Shown here in pieces: positions 1 through 10,789 of a DNA stretch of 64,000 bases. Position 1 is the first letter of the stretch; each line of letters begins with the position of its first letter. The position numbers were made by a program, and so were the translations under genes. The notes beneath the pieces are model-generated. The model was not told the origin of the DNA. It did no database searches and saw nothing but the letters and a program-made list of their open reading frames with translations. Where the stretch lies: contig NW_019775774.1 of the NCBI RefSeq assembly GCF_001039355.2, positions 124,001-188,000 of the forward strand, given 5' to 3'. The stretch comes from Lingula anatina. Its lineage: Eukaryota; Brachiopoda; Lingulata; Lingulida; Lingulidae.

Positions 1-651
1 CACTGCAACGGTCTACGTTCTGTAAACATCGATTTTTTATAAGGTGACGGAAACTTATAAATGTCGAGAAATGAGGACATACAGGTATGAGCTCTCGCAA
101 GAAATAAACGTGTAGAATGACACGACTTTTTAAAATGGTTAAACAATCTTATTTGGCATTTTCTTAAGATTTTATGTTTAAAAAAAGAGACATCAAAATA
201 AACAGCTATATGTATTACAAAATATGTATTTCTTTTCACGGCAAACAAATTTAACAAATATAAGCCAACTCTAAGAACATACAAAGAATTAACAGTCTAT
301 AAAACCCCGGAAAACACCCGGATTAAGGGAAACTGAACAGTGTGAACTCAAGCTTAAATAAAAGAGAAATATAAACAAATACTAATACTAATAATGACAA
401 TAATTATAATGAGGATTGCCCATAAACACCAAACAAAATCTATCACGTCTTCTTCCATTCAGCCGAATTTCTATCATTTTGAAGCACAGGAATATAAAGC
501 CTTTGTTCACAATTAGTTACAGGCTAGATCACAATTACAGCATCATGGCTGAACAAACAAGACACTACAAAGAAAAACAAAATAAAAAAATAATACTTTT
601 TCCATTGCACATTTTGCATTGCTTTTGATTGTTACATGCTTGAGCACACAT

Positions 652-962
652 TTTAAAGGGGTAACAACTTTTCATCCGAGATTCGAAATACCAAAATACA
701 CGAATTGTAAACAACACTAGAAATAAAGCATTTACCACCAAAACGGCGGTTAGCGCAATTATTCTGAAATGTGTGCTTGCCGTCGGGCCACGTGGACCTT
801 CACATATGGCTACCCTCCGGAACACTCTCTTAAGTGATTATTACAAAAAAAAAGATAAATAAAAAATAATCGATTAACTTTGAATGTTTGAACGGATTTA
901 TTTACCACTGGTAAGAGTGGGAAGTTCGTTGTTTACCTCAGGAAAATCCGTTTTTTGGCACT
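652..962 (+). repeat. MITE family 2, copy a
   Basis: Begins with TTTAAAGGGGTAACAAC. It holds a central CTCTTAAGTGATTATTAC followed by an A-rich tract, then the AACTTTGAATGT and GGAAAATCCGTTTTTTGGC blocks also found near 15.8, 33.3 and 38.2 kb. The first half matches the reverse complement of 38270-38434. The right end is diverged and its boundary is approximate. Confidence 0.6.
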
Positions 963-1082
963 TGCCCTGCCAAAATGTTTGTAAAAAAAGAAAAAATGTC
1001 ATTCCTAAACATTCTTCTCTCTGCCAGATGCTGTCCATCTGATGACGTAGCTGATGAGCAGATCTTGTCGAACAAAAATTTG

Positions 1083-1188
1083 AATAGCCAGAGAAATATA
1101 TGTGAATACTGTATATAGTGACATCTGGCAGAGAAATATTTGAGAATATCCAGTGACATCTGGCAGAGAAATATATGTGAACATATGC
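1083..1188 (+). repeat. Three-copy tandem repeat, period about 35 bp
   Basis: Three successive units share the block CCAGAGAAATAT or TGGCAGAGAAATAT. The last two both begin TGACATCTGGCAGAGAAATAT. No coding content is evident. Apart from this repeat and the MITE before it, 1-2480 shows no supported gene. Confidence 0.7.
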
Positions 1189-1189
1189 G

Positions 1190-2480
1190 TCTCATGAAAA
1201 ATCATTGTACATGTAAGGTCAAATGATACATCAAAAACAAATCACCAATTCATAGGCGACTGACGCATAAAAAACAAGATGCATTTACATAACATATTAC
1301 ATCTGTTGTATAAAGTAGCAAAGCAATCTATACTCCAATAACTGAACCTTTTTCACAAAAAAAATGGACAAAACACAATAAATATACAAAAATGACAATA
1401 TATTTGTTTGGCTCTATCTCTGCCTTAATAATTGTAGCCTTATACCTGTATTTATTATACTGCCATAGGTGACACAAAAAAAAAAAAAGAAAACTGTTGA
1501 GTATTTCCCCTTTAAACAGCCTGCACTTATATCCTCTATCAAACTTTTTCAAGAGCAGTAAAGTGTACATTACATTTGTCATGCGATATATGCACGATGC
1601 CCTTATATCCCTTTTTGCGATCGTATGTCAGTAGAAGGCGGCCGTACGAAACAATACGGTTTCACGGCCTACGCAGCCTCTACGATTTTGTCAAGCTAAA
1701 ACTTTTGACAATTCTCTAAAATCGCAAACCCGTAGGCAGCAGCAATATTGTAGTTAGCATTGCACAGTTCCCTTACGGACATTATTGTTCTGTGGACTTG
1801 CGGTGATCGTGAACATGGATGAACCTATTATTGGTTTCTTTCCCGTCCACCTTCTGGTGAATTAAGCAGCTAGGAGACATAACAATAGTGGAGATATAAT
1901 TTAGTTCAACGCACTTGAATATGAAGCTGTGCGTTTCCCTATTCTGACCTCGTGGGTTCTAAAAACGACCCCCGTGACAATTGTAATGTACGTTTTGCAA
2001 AGGTTAAAGTATGTTGCTATGGTAGAGATTACTTCGTAGGTCTGGTAACCATGGCAATGTCAGGAGGAATGATGCTGCGTAGTTGGGAGACAGCGGTGTT
2101 CACTATGCCACTAGTCAAATCCAAGAGCCTTGAAAGGAGAGAATGTTTTGAAAATGTCAAGCCTCTGCACAGATCATATCATCCATTTCTTGTACATGAT
2201 CATATTATTTCAAGACAACTTTCACATGTTATTTCAAAGACTAACTGAAAGCATACAAAGGCAAATTTTATCCATCTTTTAAAACAAGCAAAACAAAGCA
2301 ACATTTGTCAACATTTCTGTTGGCGTACTTATGTAATGATCAATCTGTTTTTGAACTCAGTTATTTTACTGCACAACTGGTAGTCGATGGCATAAATAAA
2401 TAAATTTCTTTTTTTTTTTCACAGGCTTACCTGTCTAGAGAAAATAACTTATATACTAGTACAGTTTATACAATAATCAA
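1190..2480. other. No gene seen; 3' flank of the minus-strand gene
   Basis: AT-rich sequence beyond the stop codon of the minus-strand gene. It should contain that gene's 3' UTR, but I see no convincing minus-strand poly(A) signal. A plus-strand reading frame at 1952-2248 (98 codons, no ATG-based context I trust) is unrecognised and probably noncoding. Confidence 0.4.
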
Positions 2481-2483
2481 AAC

Positions 2484-5400
2484 TTACCACTGTTTTTGCT
2501 GTTGAGTAACATGTGGGGTATCCCCAGAACTGTTTATTGTGTTCTTCACATGTTTAAAGTTGTCTTCGATGCTTTTTTGATATGGCTGCAGGAAAGTGCA
2601 TTTCTTCAAGGCATTTGTGCATATAGATTGCTGGAAGATAGATAGATTATTTTGTTTAATTGATTAATGAATTCCTGATCAAAAATTTAATCTTAATTTT
2701 TTTCTTAAATTTGGTTCCTAAAACCCACTACATTAACCATCAGAGGGCCATGGGTCAGAGGGATCTTACTTAAAGTGTTTTATCTGTTTTCAATAAAATA
2801 ATAAAAATAGCAAATATTATAATTATTATTTTAATATTATTTTTATTGCTGGATAAAGAGACAAAGGGTAGCACTGTTGTAAATCAACCTTTCTTCTTGA
2901 CTGATTTTTGACCTTATGATTGACCATGAATGCTGATAGATTCTTGCTTACTATGCACATATATATATATACGTAATGTTAAACGCATATACTTTTGATG
3001 CAACTATGAAGATCTACTATAAAGATGTAACAGTAGTGTATATATATATATATATATATGTGTGTAATTGTTGTAATAGTAGTAATATTATAGCAGCATA
3101 TGTCATATAAGTAATGTTATAGTAGATCTTCATAGATGCATCATTAATGATTATGATAACTTATTTATATCTTGAAGACCTATACAGTAATTTGATATGA
3201 ATCTTCACGCATACCTTTGGTGACAAATGCATTCTATAGCACCAATTGTTTGGATACTTACATAGAGTAAAGCTATTTGGTGAGCCACATATTTATGATT
3301 GGTGATATTGGCTATGTCGCTATTCAACTGGTGGGCCATATTGACGACTTGATTCAGCTTACACAGAACTGTAATGTGATCTGAAAANTCAAAGTTAATC
3401 CAGGGTTTTTTTCCTAAACGTACGGTTTTTTGTTAAAATCTCTTAAGAGATTTTAACTGACGGAGCTCTCTCTGACATCGCATAGTCACTGTTGACCTAC
3501 TTAAAACCGCGGGAAAAGCAGACAACAACAACACTATATAAGATTCATGAGATATATTCGTCTTTTTGTTAAAAATACATTAATATCCACAATGTGTGCC
3601 ATTCTGGGCTTTTCGTTATCCGACGCACTGTACAAAAACTCGCAACTTACGTCTGCGTCTGCATTAATGCGTTTGCCGCCATATGTTATTTTGGTCTCGA
3701 ATGAACGCGAGAATCCGCGTGACACCATTACGTCATTAGCAACGAATGCCTTGATGACCGGGAAGAAAAGCATCGTAAGCCCTATTGACAAGCACAGATT
3801 TTAGTTTTACTACAATAACGGCCGTTTTAGTGGTAAAATACAATAGAATATATTTCCATGCGTTGTTTACAATGTATTTCATGCGGAAATTTGAATCTCA
3901 AAGGAAGAGTTATTATTGCTTTAATATGTATATCCAAAAACAAATGTGTTGTAATTTAAAACTGATAATGAATTTGACAGAAAAAATATAAATTAGATAT
4001 ACTACCTTTTGTTTCAAATGCATTTGAAATTTGTCCAGATGGGGTTCTTGATAGTGGTTTCTGATAAAAAAGAGAAACATGTAGTTATCACTTTTAGTTT
4101 ACTATTATTTTTTAAGTTGAAAGCAACCTACGTTTCATACATGCACTAGTAGATGATATCCTAGATATCCTCTTTTCAATTCTATGCATGCACTTAAGTC
4201 ACAATGCCATTACATTAGATAAGGAAACCAAATGGGAAAATTTCACTCTCCATTTGTAAATGTGCATACAGCATAGAAAAAAAATCAAAACTGAGATTTC
4301 ATGCCTCTAGCATGTTTTTCAATGACTTTTTAATGGACTTTTAGAACTGAACTGAAAAAAAAAGTTTTTTTTTTTTTATTATACATAAATGAAATTGTTT
4401 TTATTAACATTTTCCTTTCTTTATATCTCAAAATTTGCATTGCAAACTTAAAATATATTTGTACACATTATGATTTGCATTTAAAAAATTATAAATAGAA
4501 CTATAATAAGTATCCTTATAATTATTGCATGTGATAAGCTCTACCTTTTCATTTGTTGTGCCTCTTCTATCCTGAAGTTCCATCTCCTTTAGACAGAGGA
4601 AGTCCAACTGGGCACACAGGGCTGTTACTTCAATGGTGGGGTCCACAGCATTGCCTCTCTTAAAGTTTGTTAGCATGGACTCATTCAGGAGGACTTCCAC
4701 TGAGGAGATTAAAATCTTGGGTTATTATTCATCCTCAACCTTACTGTAGGTATAAATTGTTAATATGCATTTATTCATTATAATTGTTTATTTATTTTGT
4801 TACTATAATTATTTGCATGGAAAAGTTGTTCAGGTGGCGCAGGGTTTCTTCCTTTGATATGGTTTCTTTCCACATGATGGAGACTGGTGGGCAAAGAAAA
4901 CTTTTAATGCAACCATGAGCTTCAGCAGCTTGCAGAGTGATTTCTTGAAGCATTGTCTTCTTTGCTGGGAGGATTTCCTTTCCCAATCGTTGAAACCCAC
5001 AAGAAAATTTTTATATCCATCTGCTATCTACACATAGTTAACATTCGCCCCTTTGCATAATTGCCCTCTCTACATCTTCATAATAATTGCAAACGAGTTT
5101 CTCTGGGCGTGAATCTAACACAACTTGGGTATGTCAACTTGCTTCCAACCTGTTTTCAACTTCAAAATATGGTTCAACGATTCGCAATAAGTCCAAGACC
5201 ATCTATGTGCAACTTCGCATCTTCAGTTAACTGTCCTGGTTGTCCCTGATGATAAGCAGTACAAAATAAACTTCAAACGCTGGGACACTGTTTCTTACAC
5301 ACATGGGCACTTCTTTTTTCCTTCATCAAATATAGGCTAGTTGTAGAATTTGCAAGTCCAAGGTATCCAAATAACAAGGAAATGTGTTGTCCTCTTTCTT

Positions 5401-8400
5401 CCAAAGATGTGCCAATTTAGTCTTTCAGGTACATTGTTATATCTTGTTTCAAATGCTGCTGGCATGAAATTAGTTTTGATTCTGGGAAGGCAAATCGTTC
5501 CTGTTTTCCAAACAGCCTTTGCCTCATCTGATCCAATAATCCCACCCTGAGCTTCAGAGATAACTTGACACTNCTACAGTGAAAAGGTTAGTGTCAAGTT
5601 AGCTCTGAAGCTCAGGGTGCCTAGTATGTTGTACTCAGAAATAATTTCAAAAAATCTTTAAAAAGCTTAAAAATACATGGTGCACTCCCGTGTATTTGCA
5701 TTGTTTCCCTAAACTTAATATGTCTATCCAAAAACAAATTTGTTCTAATTTATAACTGATAATGAATTTGACAGAAAAAATATAAATTAGATATTCTACC
5801 TTTTGTTTCAAATGCATTTGAAATTTGTCCAGACGGGGTTCTTGATAGTGGTTTCTGATAAAAAAAAAAAAAAGAGAATCATGTAGTTATCATTTTTAGC
5901 TTACTATTATTTTTTTATGTTGAAAGCAACCTACGTTTCATACATGCACTAGTAGATGATATCCTAGATATCCTCTTTTCAATTCTATGCATGCACTTAA
6001 GTCACACTGCCATTACGTTAGATAAGGAAACCAAATGGGAAAATTCCACTCTCCATTTGTAAATGTGCATACAGCATACAAAGAAAATCATAACTGAGAT
6101 TTCATGCCTCTAGCATGTTTTTCAATGACTTTTTAATGGACTTTTAGAAATGAACTGAAAAAATAAGTTTTTTTTATTATACATAAATCAAATTATTTTT
6201 ATTAACATTTTCCTTTTTTATCTCAAATTTTGCATTGCAAACTTAAAATATATTTGTACACATTATGATTTGAATTTAGACAATTATAAATAGTAGTATA
6301 ATAAGTATCCTTATAATGTGATAAGCCCTACCTTTTCATTTGTTGTGCCTCTTCTATCCTGAAGTTCCATCTCCTTTAGACAGAGGAAGTCCAACTGGGC
6401 ACACAGGGCTGTTACTTCAATGGTGGGGTCCACAGCATTGCCTCTCTTAAAGTTTGTTAGCATGGACTCATTCAGGAGGACTTCCACTGAGGAGATTAAA
6501 ATCTTGGGTTATTATTCATCCTCAACTTACTGTAAGTATAAATTGTTAATATGCATTTTTTCATTATACTTGTTTATATATTTTGTTACTATAATTATTT
6601 GCATGGAAAAGTTGTTCAGGTGGCGCAGGGTTGCTTCCTTTGATATGGTTTCTTTCCACATGATGGAGACTGGTGGGCAAAGAAAACTTAAGATGCAACC
6701 ATGGGCTTCAGCAGCTTAGGGGTGCAAAGTGATTTCTTGAAGCGTTGTCTCCTTTGCTGGGAGGATTTCCTTTCCCAATCGTTGAAACCCACAAGAAAAT
6801 CTTTATATATATCCATTTGCTACACATAGTTAACATTTGCCTCTGTGCATAAATGCCCTCTCTACATCTTCATAATAATTGCAAATGAGTTTCTCTGGGC
6901 GTGAATCTAAGAACTTGGGTATGTCAAGTTGCTTCCAACCTGTTTTCAACTTCAAAATATGGTTCAACGATTCGCAATAAGTCCAAGACCATCCATGTGC
7001 AACTTCGCATCTTCGCATCAGGTTGTCCCTGATGATAAGCAGTATCTGCTCTACAAAATAAACTTCAAATGCTGGGGCAATGTTTCTTATACAAACAGGT
7101 ACTAGTACTTCTTTTTTCCTTCTTCAAATATGGGCCAGTTGTAGAATTTGTAAGTCGAAGGTACCCAAATAACAAGGAAATGTGTTGTCCTCTTTCTTCC
7201 AAGGATACGCCAGTTTTGTTTCAAATGCTGCTGGCATGAAATTAGTTTTGATTCTGTGAAGGCAAATCAACCTGTTTTTCAAACAGATTCTTCCTCATCT
7301 GATCCAATAAGTTACCCAGGCTGTTTCAAGGATCCAGCTAGTTCAAGTTCAATAGTGGGGAAAAAAGCCGTGTAAGTTTTCCAATCCCAGTTAACATGGA
7401 GGCCTGGGCATAGAAAAATTGGACTAAAGTTTGAGCTGGCATTGCCCTAAATTTAAGTCTTATTTATTCCAAGTACTATGGCTTGTGACACAGGACTTGA
7501 ATGACAAAAACACTTCAAGTCCTCAATATGATTACTGTATCTGTATACAACAGATTATAGTTGGTACCTTACTGTCTTCATGTGTTTTTTTCCTCACAAA
7601 ATCACCACTGACGTGACAGTGAATTTGACTCTGTACGTAACTGGGATATGCAGTAAAGCTTGATCCACCACTGCCTGGACTTTCACATCTTGCCTTAGAA
7701 TTATGCTGTTTGTTCTGTAGCTGGCACAAATGTAAAGGCTTTTCCAGTGCCCTTATTGCATCGATCACAAATGAGTCCCTTGTAAATGGACTTTGGGTTT
7801 CCAAGCTTTGCTAGCTGTTCAGTTCTTTGAACGATGAACATGTGTGTACAGGTTCTGCTGTACTATACATGTACTAGTACGGGTACCCTTAATTTTTGGG
7901 GTTCCCCTGTGAAGCCAGGGGCATCTCGATAGTCTGAAGGTTCATTGGTCCGAAGGTTCATTGGTTCGAAAAGTGGTAACATTTTCATCGATTTTCTAAT
8001 CAAGGGTTCATTGGTCCGAAGGTTCTATAGTGAACATTTGGACCAATGAACCTTTGGACTATTGAACCTTCGGACTATCGCTACGGCCCCGTGAAGCCAA
8101 CAAGACGTGCTGATTAATTGTTAAGTTGTATCAACAATATTAATTACCTAGCAATGTATTTGGCTTTCATATTACCCTATTTTGTCGGAAATGACTGTTT
8201 CCTGTGTTTACTTGCAACTAGGCTCTTTTTTTCCCCGTTGTTGTTGGTGCATTGCTCTGTATTGCTGACCGCATTGTCTAACAACATGATCGGTAGACTG
8301 CGATGTTACATTCAGTGCATTCTGGTAAAGCCTCCATGCAGAATCTTGTTGTAATCAGTATTTTGTCATTACTGAAAGCTGTTCTCATGTTCTCAAAATA

Positions 8401-8669
8401 TCGCAGTTACCTAGCTTGTTAAAAGCCAGTAACTTAAACTGAAAAGGTCCACTTCACTTGAAAAGTCAGAAGATCAATAATTCGTCTAAACAAAAGACGA
8501 CATTCGACCATATACAACACAAATACCCTTTATTGATTTGGCTCTAGTTATTTTACATACGTTTCATAAATAAATCCCTTATGCAAAACACAATAAAAAT
8601 CTCCATACCTTTATATCTTGGATCATATTGTTGTAGGTCGGCAACGGGATTCGTGAAGGCAGCTGTCAT
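2484..8669 (-). CDS. Unrecognised 178-residue, probably helical protein (5 exons)
   Basis: Exons, complement strand: 8609-8669 (ATG at 8669), 4545-4699, 4006-4060, 3262-3380 and 2488-2630. The stop follows at 2486-2484. All junctions are AG/GT and the phases agree (1, 0, 1, 0, 2). The protein starts MTAAFTNPVADLQQYDPRYK and ends THVTQQQKQW-like. It is rich in Leu, Asn, Gln and Lys, without a signal peptide or obvious membrane segment. Exon 4 (starting DHITVLCKLNQVV) looks amphipathic and coiled-coil-like. The codon spanning the last donor reads TGG TAA whether or not the final intron is removed, so the end of the protein is the same. Exons 2 and 3 occur again at 6332-6486 and 5800-5854 because of a haplotype-type duplication. 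I cannot assign a family. A small subunit of a cytoskeletal or kinetochore complex would fit the look but is only a guess. The gene model itself is fairly secure. Confidence 0.68.
3395..3920 (-). repeat. MITE family 2, copy b
   Basis: Contains the palindromic core AATCTCTTAAGAGATT and an end block (GCCGTTTTAGTGGTAAAATA through GTTTACAATGTATTTC) that matches copy e at 38.3-38.4 kb. It ends in AGAGTTATTATTGCTTTAA. The other duplicate of this locus (5715 onward) lacks it, so it looks like an insertion polymorphism between the two copies. The element starts close to the N at 3387. Confidence 0.55.
3921..5539. repeat. Direct duplicate, copy 1 (contig between Ns 3387 and 5573)
   Basis: Near-identical, apart from small indels, to 5715-7310. 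It contains exons 2 and 3 of the minus-strand gene and part of a degenerate transposase-like frame. It fills almost the whole contig between two single-N joins, which points to an allelic contig placed in tandem. A true tandem duplication cannot be excluded. Confidence 0.85.
4790..5539 (-). pseudogene. Degenerate transposase-like relic, copy 1
   Basis: On the minus strand, successive short frames look protein-like: a block around LQEITLQAAEAHGCIKSF and, upstream, a region homologous to the better-preserved copy 2. The frames are broken by stops and shifts. It lies within intron 1 of the minus-strand gene and shows no splice sites that would add it to that gene. The superfamily is not certain. 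Confidence 0.35.
5543..5605. repeat. Inverted repeat around the N at 5573
   Basis: CACCCTGAGCTTCAGAG and AACTTGACACT on the left face AGTGTCAAGTT and CTCTGAAGCTCAGGGTG on the right, about 29-base arms with one mismatch. The contig join sits in the loop, which is typical of a hairpin that stopped assembly or of two ends of one MITE brought together. Confidence 0.7.
5715..7310. repeat. Direct duplicate, copy 2
   Basis: Second version of 3921-5539, offset by about 1.8 kb. It carries exons 3 (5800-5854) and 2 (6332-6486) of the minus-strand gene with intact splice sites. Unlike copy 1 it continues without a break into the gene's upstream intron and first exon, so this is the version contiguous with the promoter. 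Confidence 0.85.
6590..7810 (-). pseudogene. Degenerate transposase-like relic, copy 2 (longer)
   Basis: Minus-strand frames in order: a Cys-containing block near 7800-7690 (GLICDRCNKGTGKAFTFVPA in one frame), MPAAFETKLAYPWKKEDNTF near 7240-7180, then a 60-codon block at 7018-6833 containing CESLNHILKLKTGW and YYEDVERAFMHRG. It ends with the block shared with copy 1, where an insertion near 6717 creates an in-frame stop. The motif (N/S)xxxK..T.W...(D/E)L followed by a conserved E resembles C-terminal parts of MULE-like transposases in invertebrates, from memory only. It is clearly broken. It could instead be an unrelated decayed gene. Confidence 0.35.
7918..8090. mobile_element. 173-bp MITE with 9-bp target duplication (MULE-like)
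   Basis: Flanked by perfect GTGAAGCCA at 7909-7917 and 8091-8099. The ends are imperfect inverted repeats beginning GGGGC and containing CGATAGTCYGAAGGTTCA, and the two arms nearly meet around 7965-8040. The word GGTTCATTGGTCCGAAGG is repeated inside. A 9-bp duplication is typical of Mutator-like elements. Confidence 0.8.
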
Positions 8670-8873
8670 TTTGAAAACTGTACTTACTGTCCATCGATAT
8701 AGATTTTAGTGATGCTGCCATCAAGACGAGCTATACGGATATCTTTGTTGCGTGTGTCCCCGTCTTATTAACACGGTTTAACCCAAAGATTCAAAGTTAC
8801 AGTACCGGTATTTTTAGAATGCAATCGCTATGTGATATGATAATGAATGTTTCTATGCATCCACACTGTCTAG

Positions 8874-8906
<33 letters not shown>

Positions 8907-9243
8907 CTTTTTATTGTTGTAATTAAGAATAGCGAATCATTTTATGCCTTCGTTCTCAACATTATGAGAGGGCGATAAACGAAAATACCGACCGCAAAAG
9001 TATGCATTTTAATACATTTAGCCTCTAATTTGGGTGACCAAGGACGGCGCGTGTACGTGGAGGCGGGGAGACCATCAGCGGATAAGTCGGCTCTTCTTTC
9101 ATGTAGAGTCTGGCCTATTTGATCCGTGGATCAGTAGATCTTCGGATCTTTTGTTCGAAATAGCTTCATGCATGTACAGGGTAACTTCAAATTCATACAA
9201 TGGAGTTGAATACATTTTAAACACCTTCTAAAAAAATATTGAT
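8670..9243. promoter_or_regulatory. Upstream region of the minus-strand gene
   Basis: Immediately upstream of the minus-strand ATG the sequence is locally richer in CG (8690-8780) than its surroundings, so the promoter and 5' UTR probably lie here. No TATA box is obvious. An (ATT)n run occupies about 8875-8905. Nothing else is recognised. Confidence 0.3.
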
Positions 9244-9408
9244 ATGCCTCCTAAAACCACAAAGGGGCAAAGGAAAAGAGGATTACAGAAAGTTCAACAA
9301 AATGATAGGACCATGCCGTACTTGTTCAACCCAGGGGCGGATCCAGGGTTATTTGAAAGGGTGGGGGGAGGGGAAGCTGGGAATGACAGGCTTCGGATGA
9401 GTAGTTGA
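9244..9408 (+). pseudogene. Short Lys/Gln-rich reading frame cut by a MITE
   Basis: The ATG at 9244 has a fair start context and opens a frame beginning MPPKTTKGQRKRGLQKVQQN. After about 30 codons it runs into the GGGGCGGATCCAGGG end of the repeat at 9334 and stops soon afterwards. The basic start looks like a real protein N-terminus, perhaps from a transposon-encoded gene. No homology is claimed. Confidence 0.25.
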
Positions 9409-9625
9409 CCCTCGCCCCCTTGGCTTGGAGGGCCCGCTCAAAGGCCCCGGAAAATTTTGGTGTTTTGAAGGGCAAACGGTGCCATTTGGTACGTCTAATA
9501 AATGTGATTCGGCTGGTCAAAATTCTAATTTCAAAAGGGGAATTTTTGTTAGATTTATTTTTCAGAAACCGAAGGGGAGGAGGGTCAAGACATTCGTTTG
9601 ATTATTATCAGAGAAAAGCCGTATA
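9334..9625 (+). mobile_element. MITE family 3 (GGGGCGGATCCAGG, hAT-like ends)
   Basis: Starts CAGGGGCGGATCCAGGG. It shares the blocks GGTGCCATTTGGTACG, AAAATTT near a run of C or G, and GAAACCGAAGGGGAGG with the reverse complement of 40755-41005. CAGGGGC-type ends are common in hAT MITEs. The right end is diverged. Confidence 0.55.
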
Positions 9626-9894
9626 TGAACGGAGGGCGGGCTAATTTCACAACGCACGCGTGCTAAAATTCAAATTTACCACAAATCCTCATGGTAACGG
9701 AAAAATCAAAATTTCGAATCAGCGTTCTCGTGCTAATGTTTGAAATATGAAGAACTTTAACATATGATGTGGTTAATTGCTGATCAGGTTGCAGGCCTAC
9801 AAAGTTCATCATAGGAAAGATAACACACTGCATGTACTAGAAATATGACAAATGCAATTATTCCGATAATTAAGCAAAGAACAAGGAAATTGTT

Positions 9895-10239
9895 CTATAT
9901 TCCCAACCTGTCTGTTACAAAATTGGGCAAAATGCTCCTGTCGGATCGAAGATGATCAGTGTAAAAAAAAGCTCCCCTCGGAAAAAAATATACTGATATC
10001 GTACTTCGAAGGTGGAACATTTGACAACGGTTGTCTCCTCTGCTACTGGTCCAGTTTATGAATGGGTGGGAGGAATGAGGTAGTAACATATAAGAGTAGA
10101 CAACTTGGTCATCCCAAATCTTCCAGAGGGCTTTCGTGCAATTTTGTATCAGCAATGGAGAAGATAGCTGGTAAATTGTACCCCCAACCCTTTGAAAACA
10201 AAGCATGCTATCTATATGTATCCTGAGCTCACCGACCAA
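9895..10239 (-). other. Unrecognised 114-codon open frame
   Basis: Open minus-strand frame upstream of the somatomedin-B-like gene. Its composition is mixed, with several Trp and His, and no motif or splice context is seen. It may be a transposon fragment or chance. The rest of 9626-10620 holds nothing I recognise. Confidence 0.15.
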
Positions 10240-10620
10240 ATGGACAAAAGAAAAGAAACGAGGGGAAAAAAGAAAGAATGGGTATCAAATTAGGGATTCA
10301 GTTATCCTTTCTTTGTTTTGAGGCGATAGCGTAAAGAGCAATTTAGTTGTTCGAGGCTTGTGGTTAAGCTACTCTTTTTTACCTTTCCAAAGCATCGACA
10401 GAATCACATTGCTGTTTTCCAGCACTAAAGCTAATCAGGTCTGGTTTGAAAAGAGATAGTGCTGTGTCTTTGTGAGTATGAATTGTTTCTGAGAAACCTT
10501 TTCAACGGCACTTGAGCTGTAGGATCTCGTAGCCCAACAAAGAAAACAAAGCAAGACGCCATAGACATGCGGCATTCACATTACAGTTTTGTCGATTTCA
10601 CAATGCCATATTGTTGTCGT

Positions 10621-10789
10621 TCTACCTGATTCTGATTGGCTCACGTCGTCCACCTAACGGCCTTGTTTCTTCTTACCCCGTTTTAACCAATGACAATTTC
10701 AGATGTATAAGAATACCAAGGACCCTCAAGTATTAGAGATTTCGCAAGACACATTAACTGAGTATCAAGAAAAAGGAGGCCACTCAAAA
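10621..10789 (+). promoter_or_regulatory. Putative promoter / 5' end of the SMB-domain gene
   Basis: Contains an inverted CCAAT box (TGATTGGCTC near 10633) and a direct one (AACCAATGAC near 10686). ACAATTTCAG before 10703 could instead be a splice acceptor for a short noncoding upstream exon. No TATA box is clear. Confidence 0.3.

Noticed and set aside
1952-2248. 98-codon plus-strand frame as a gene
   Set aside because: No splice context, no recognisable motif, and it lies in the probable 3' flank of the minus-strand gene.
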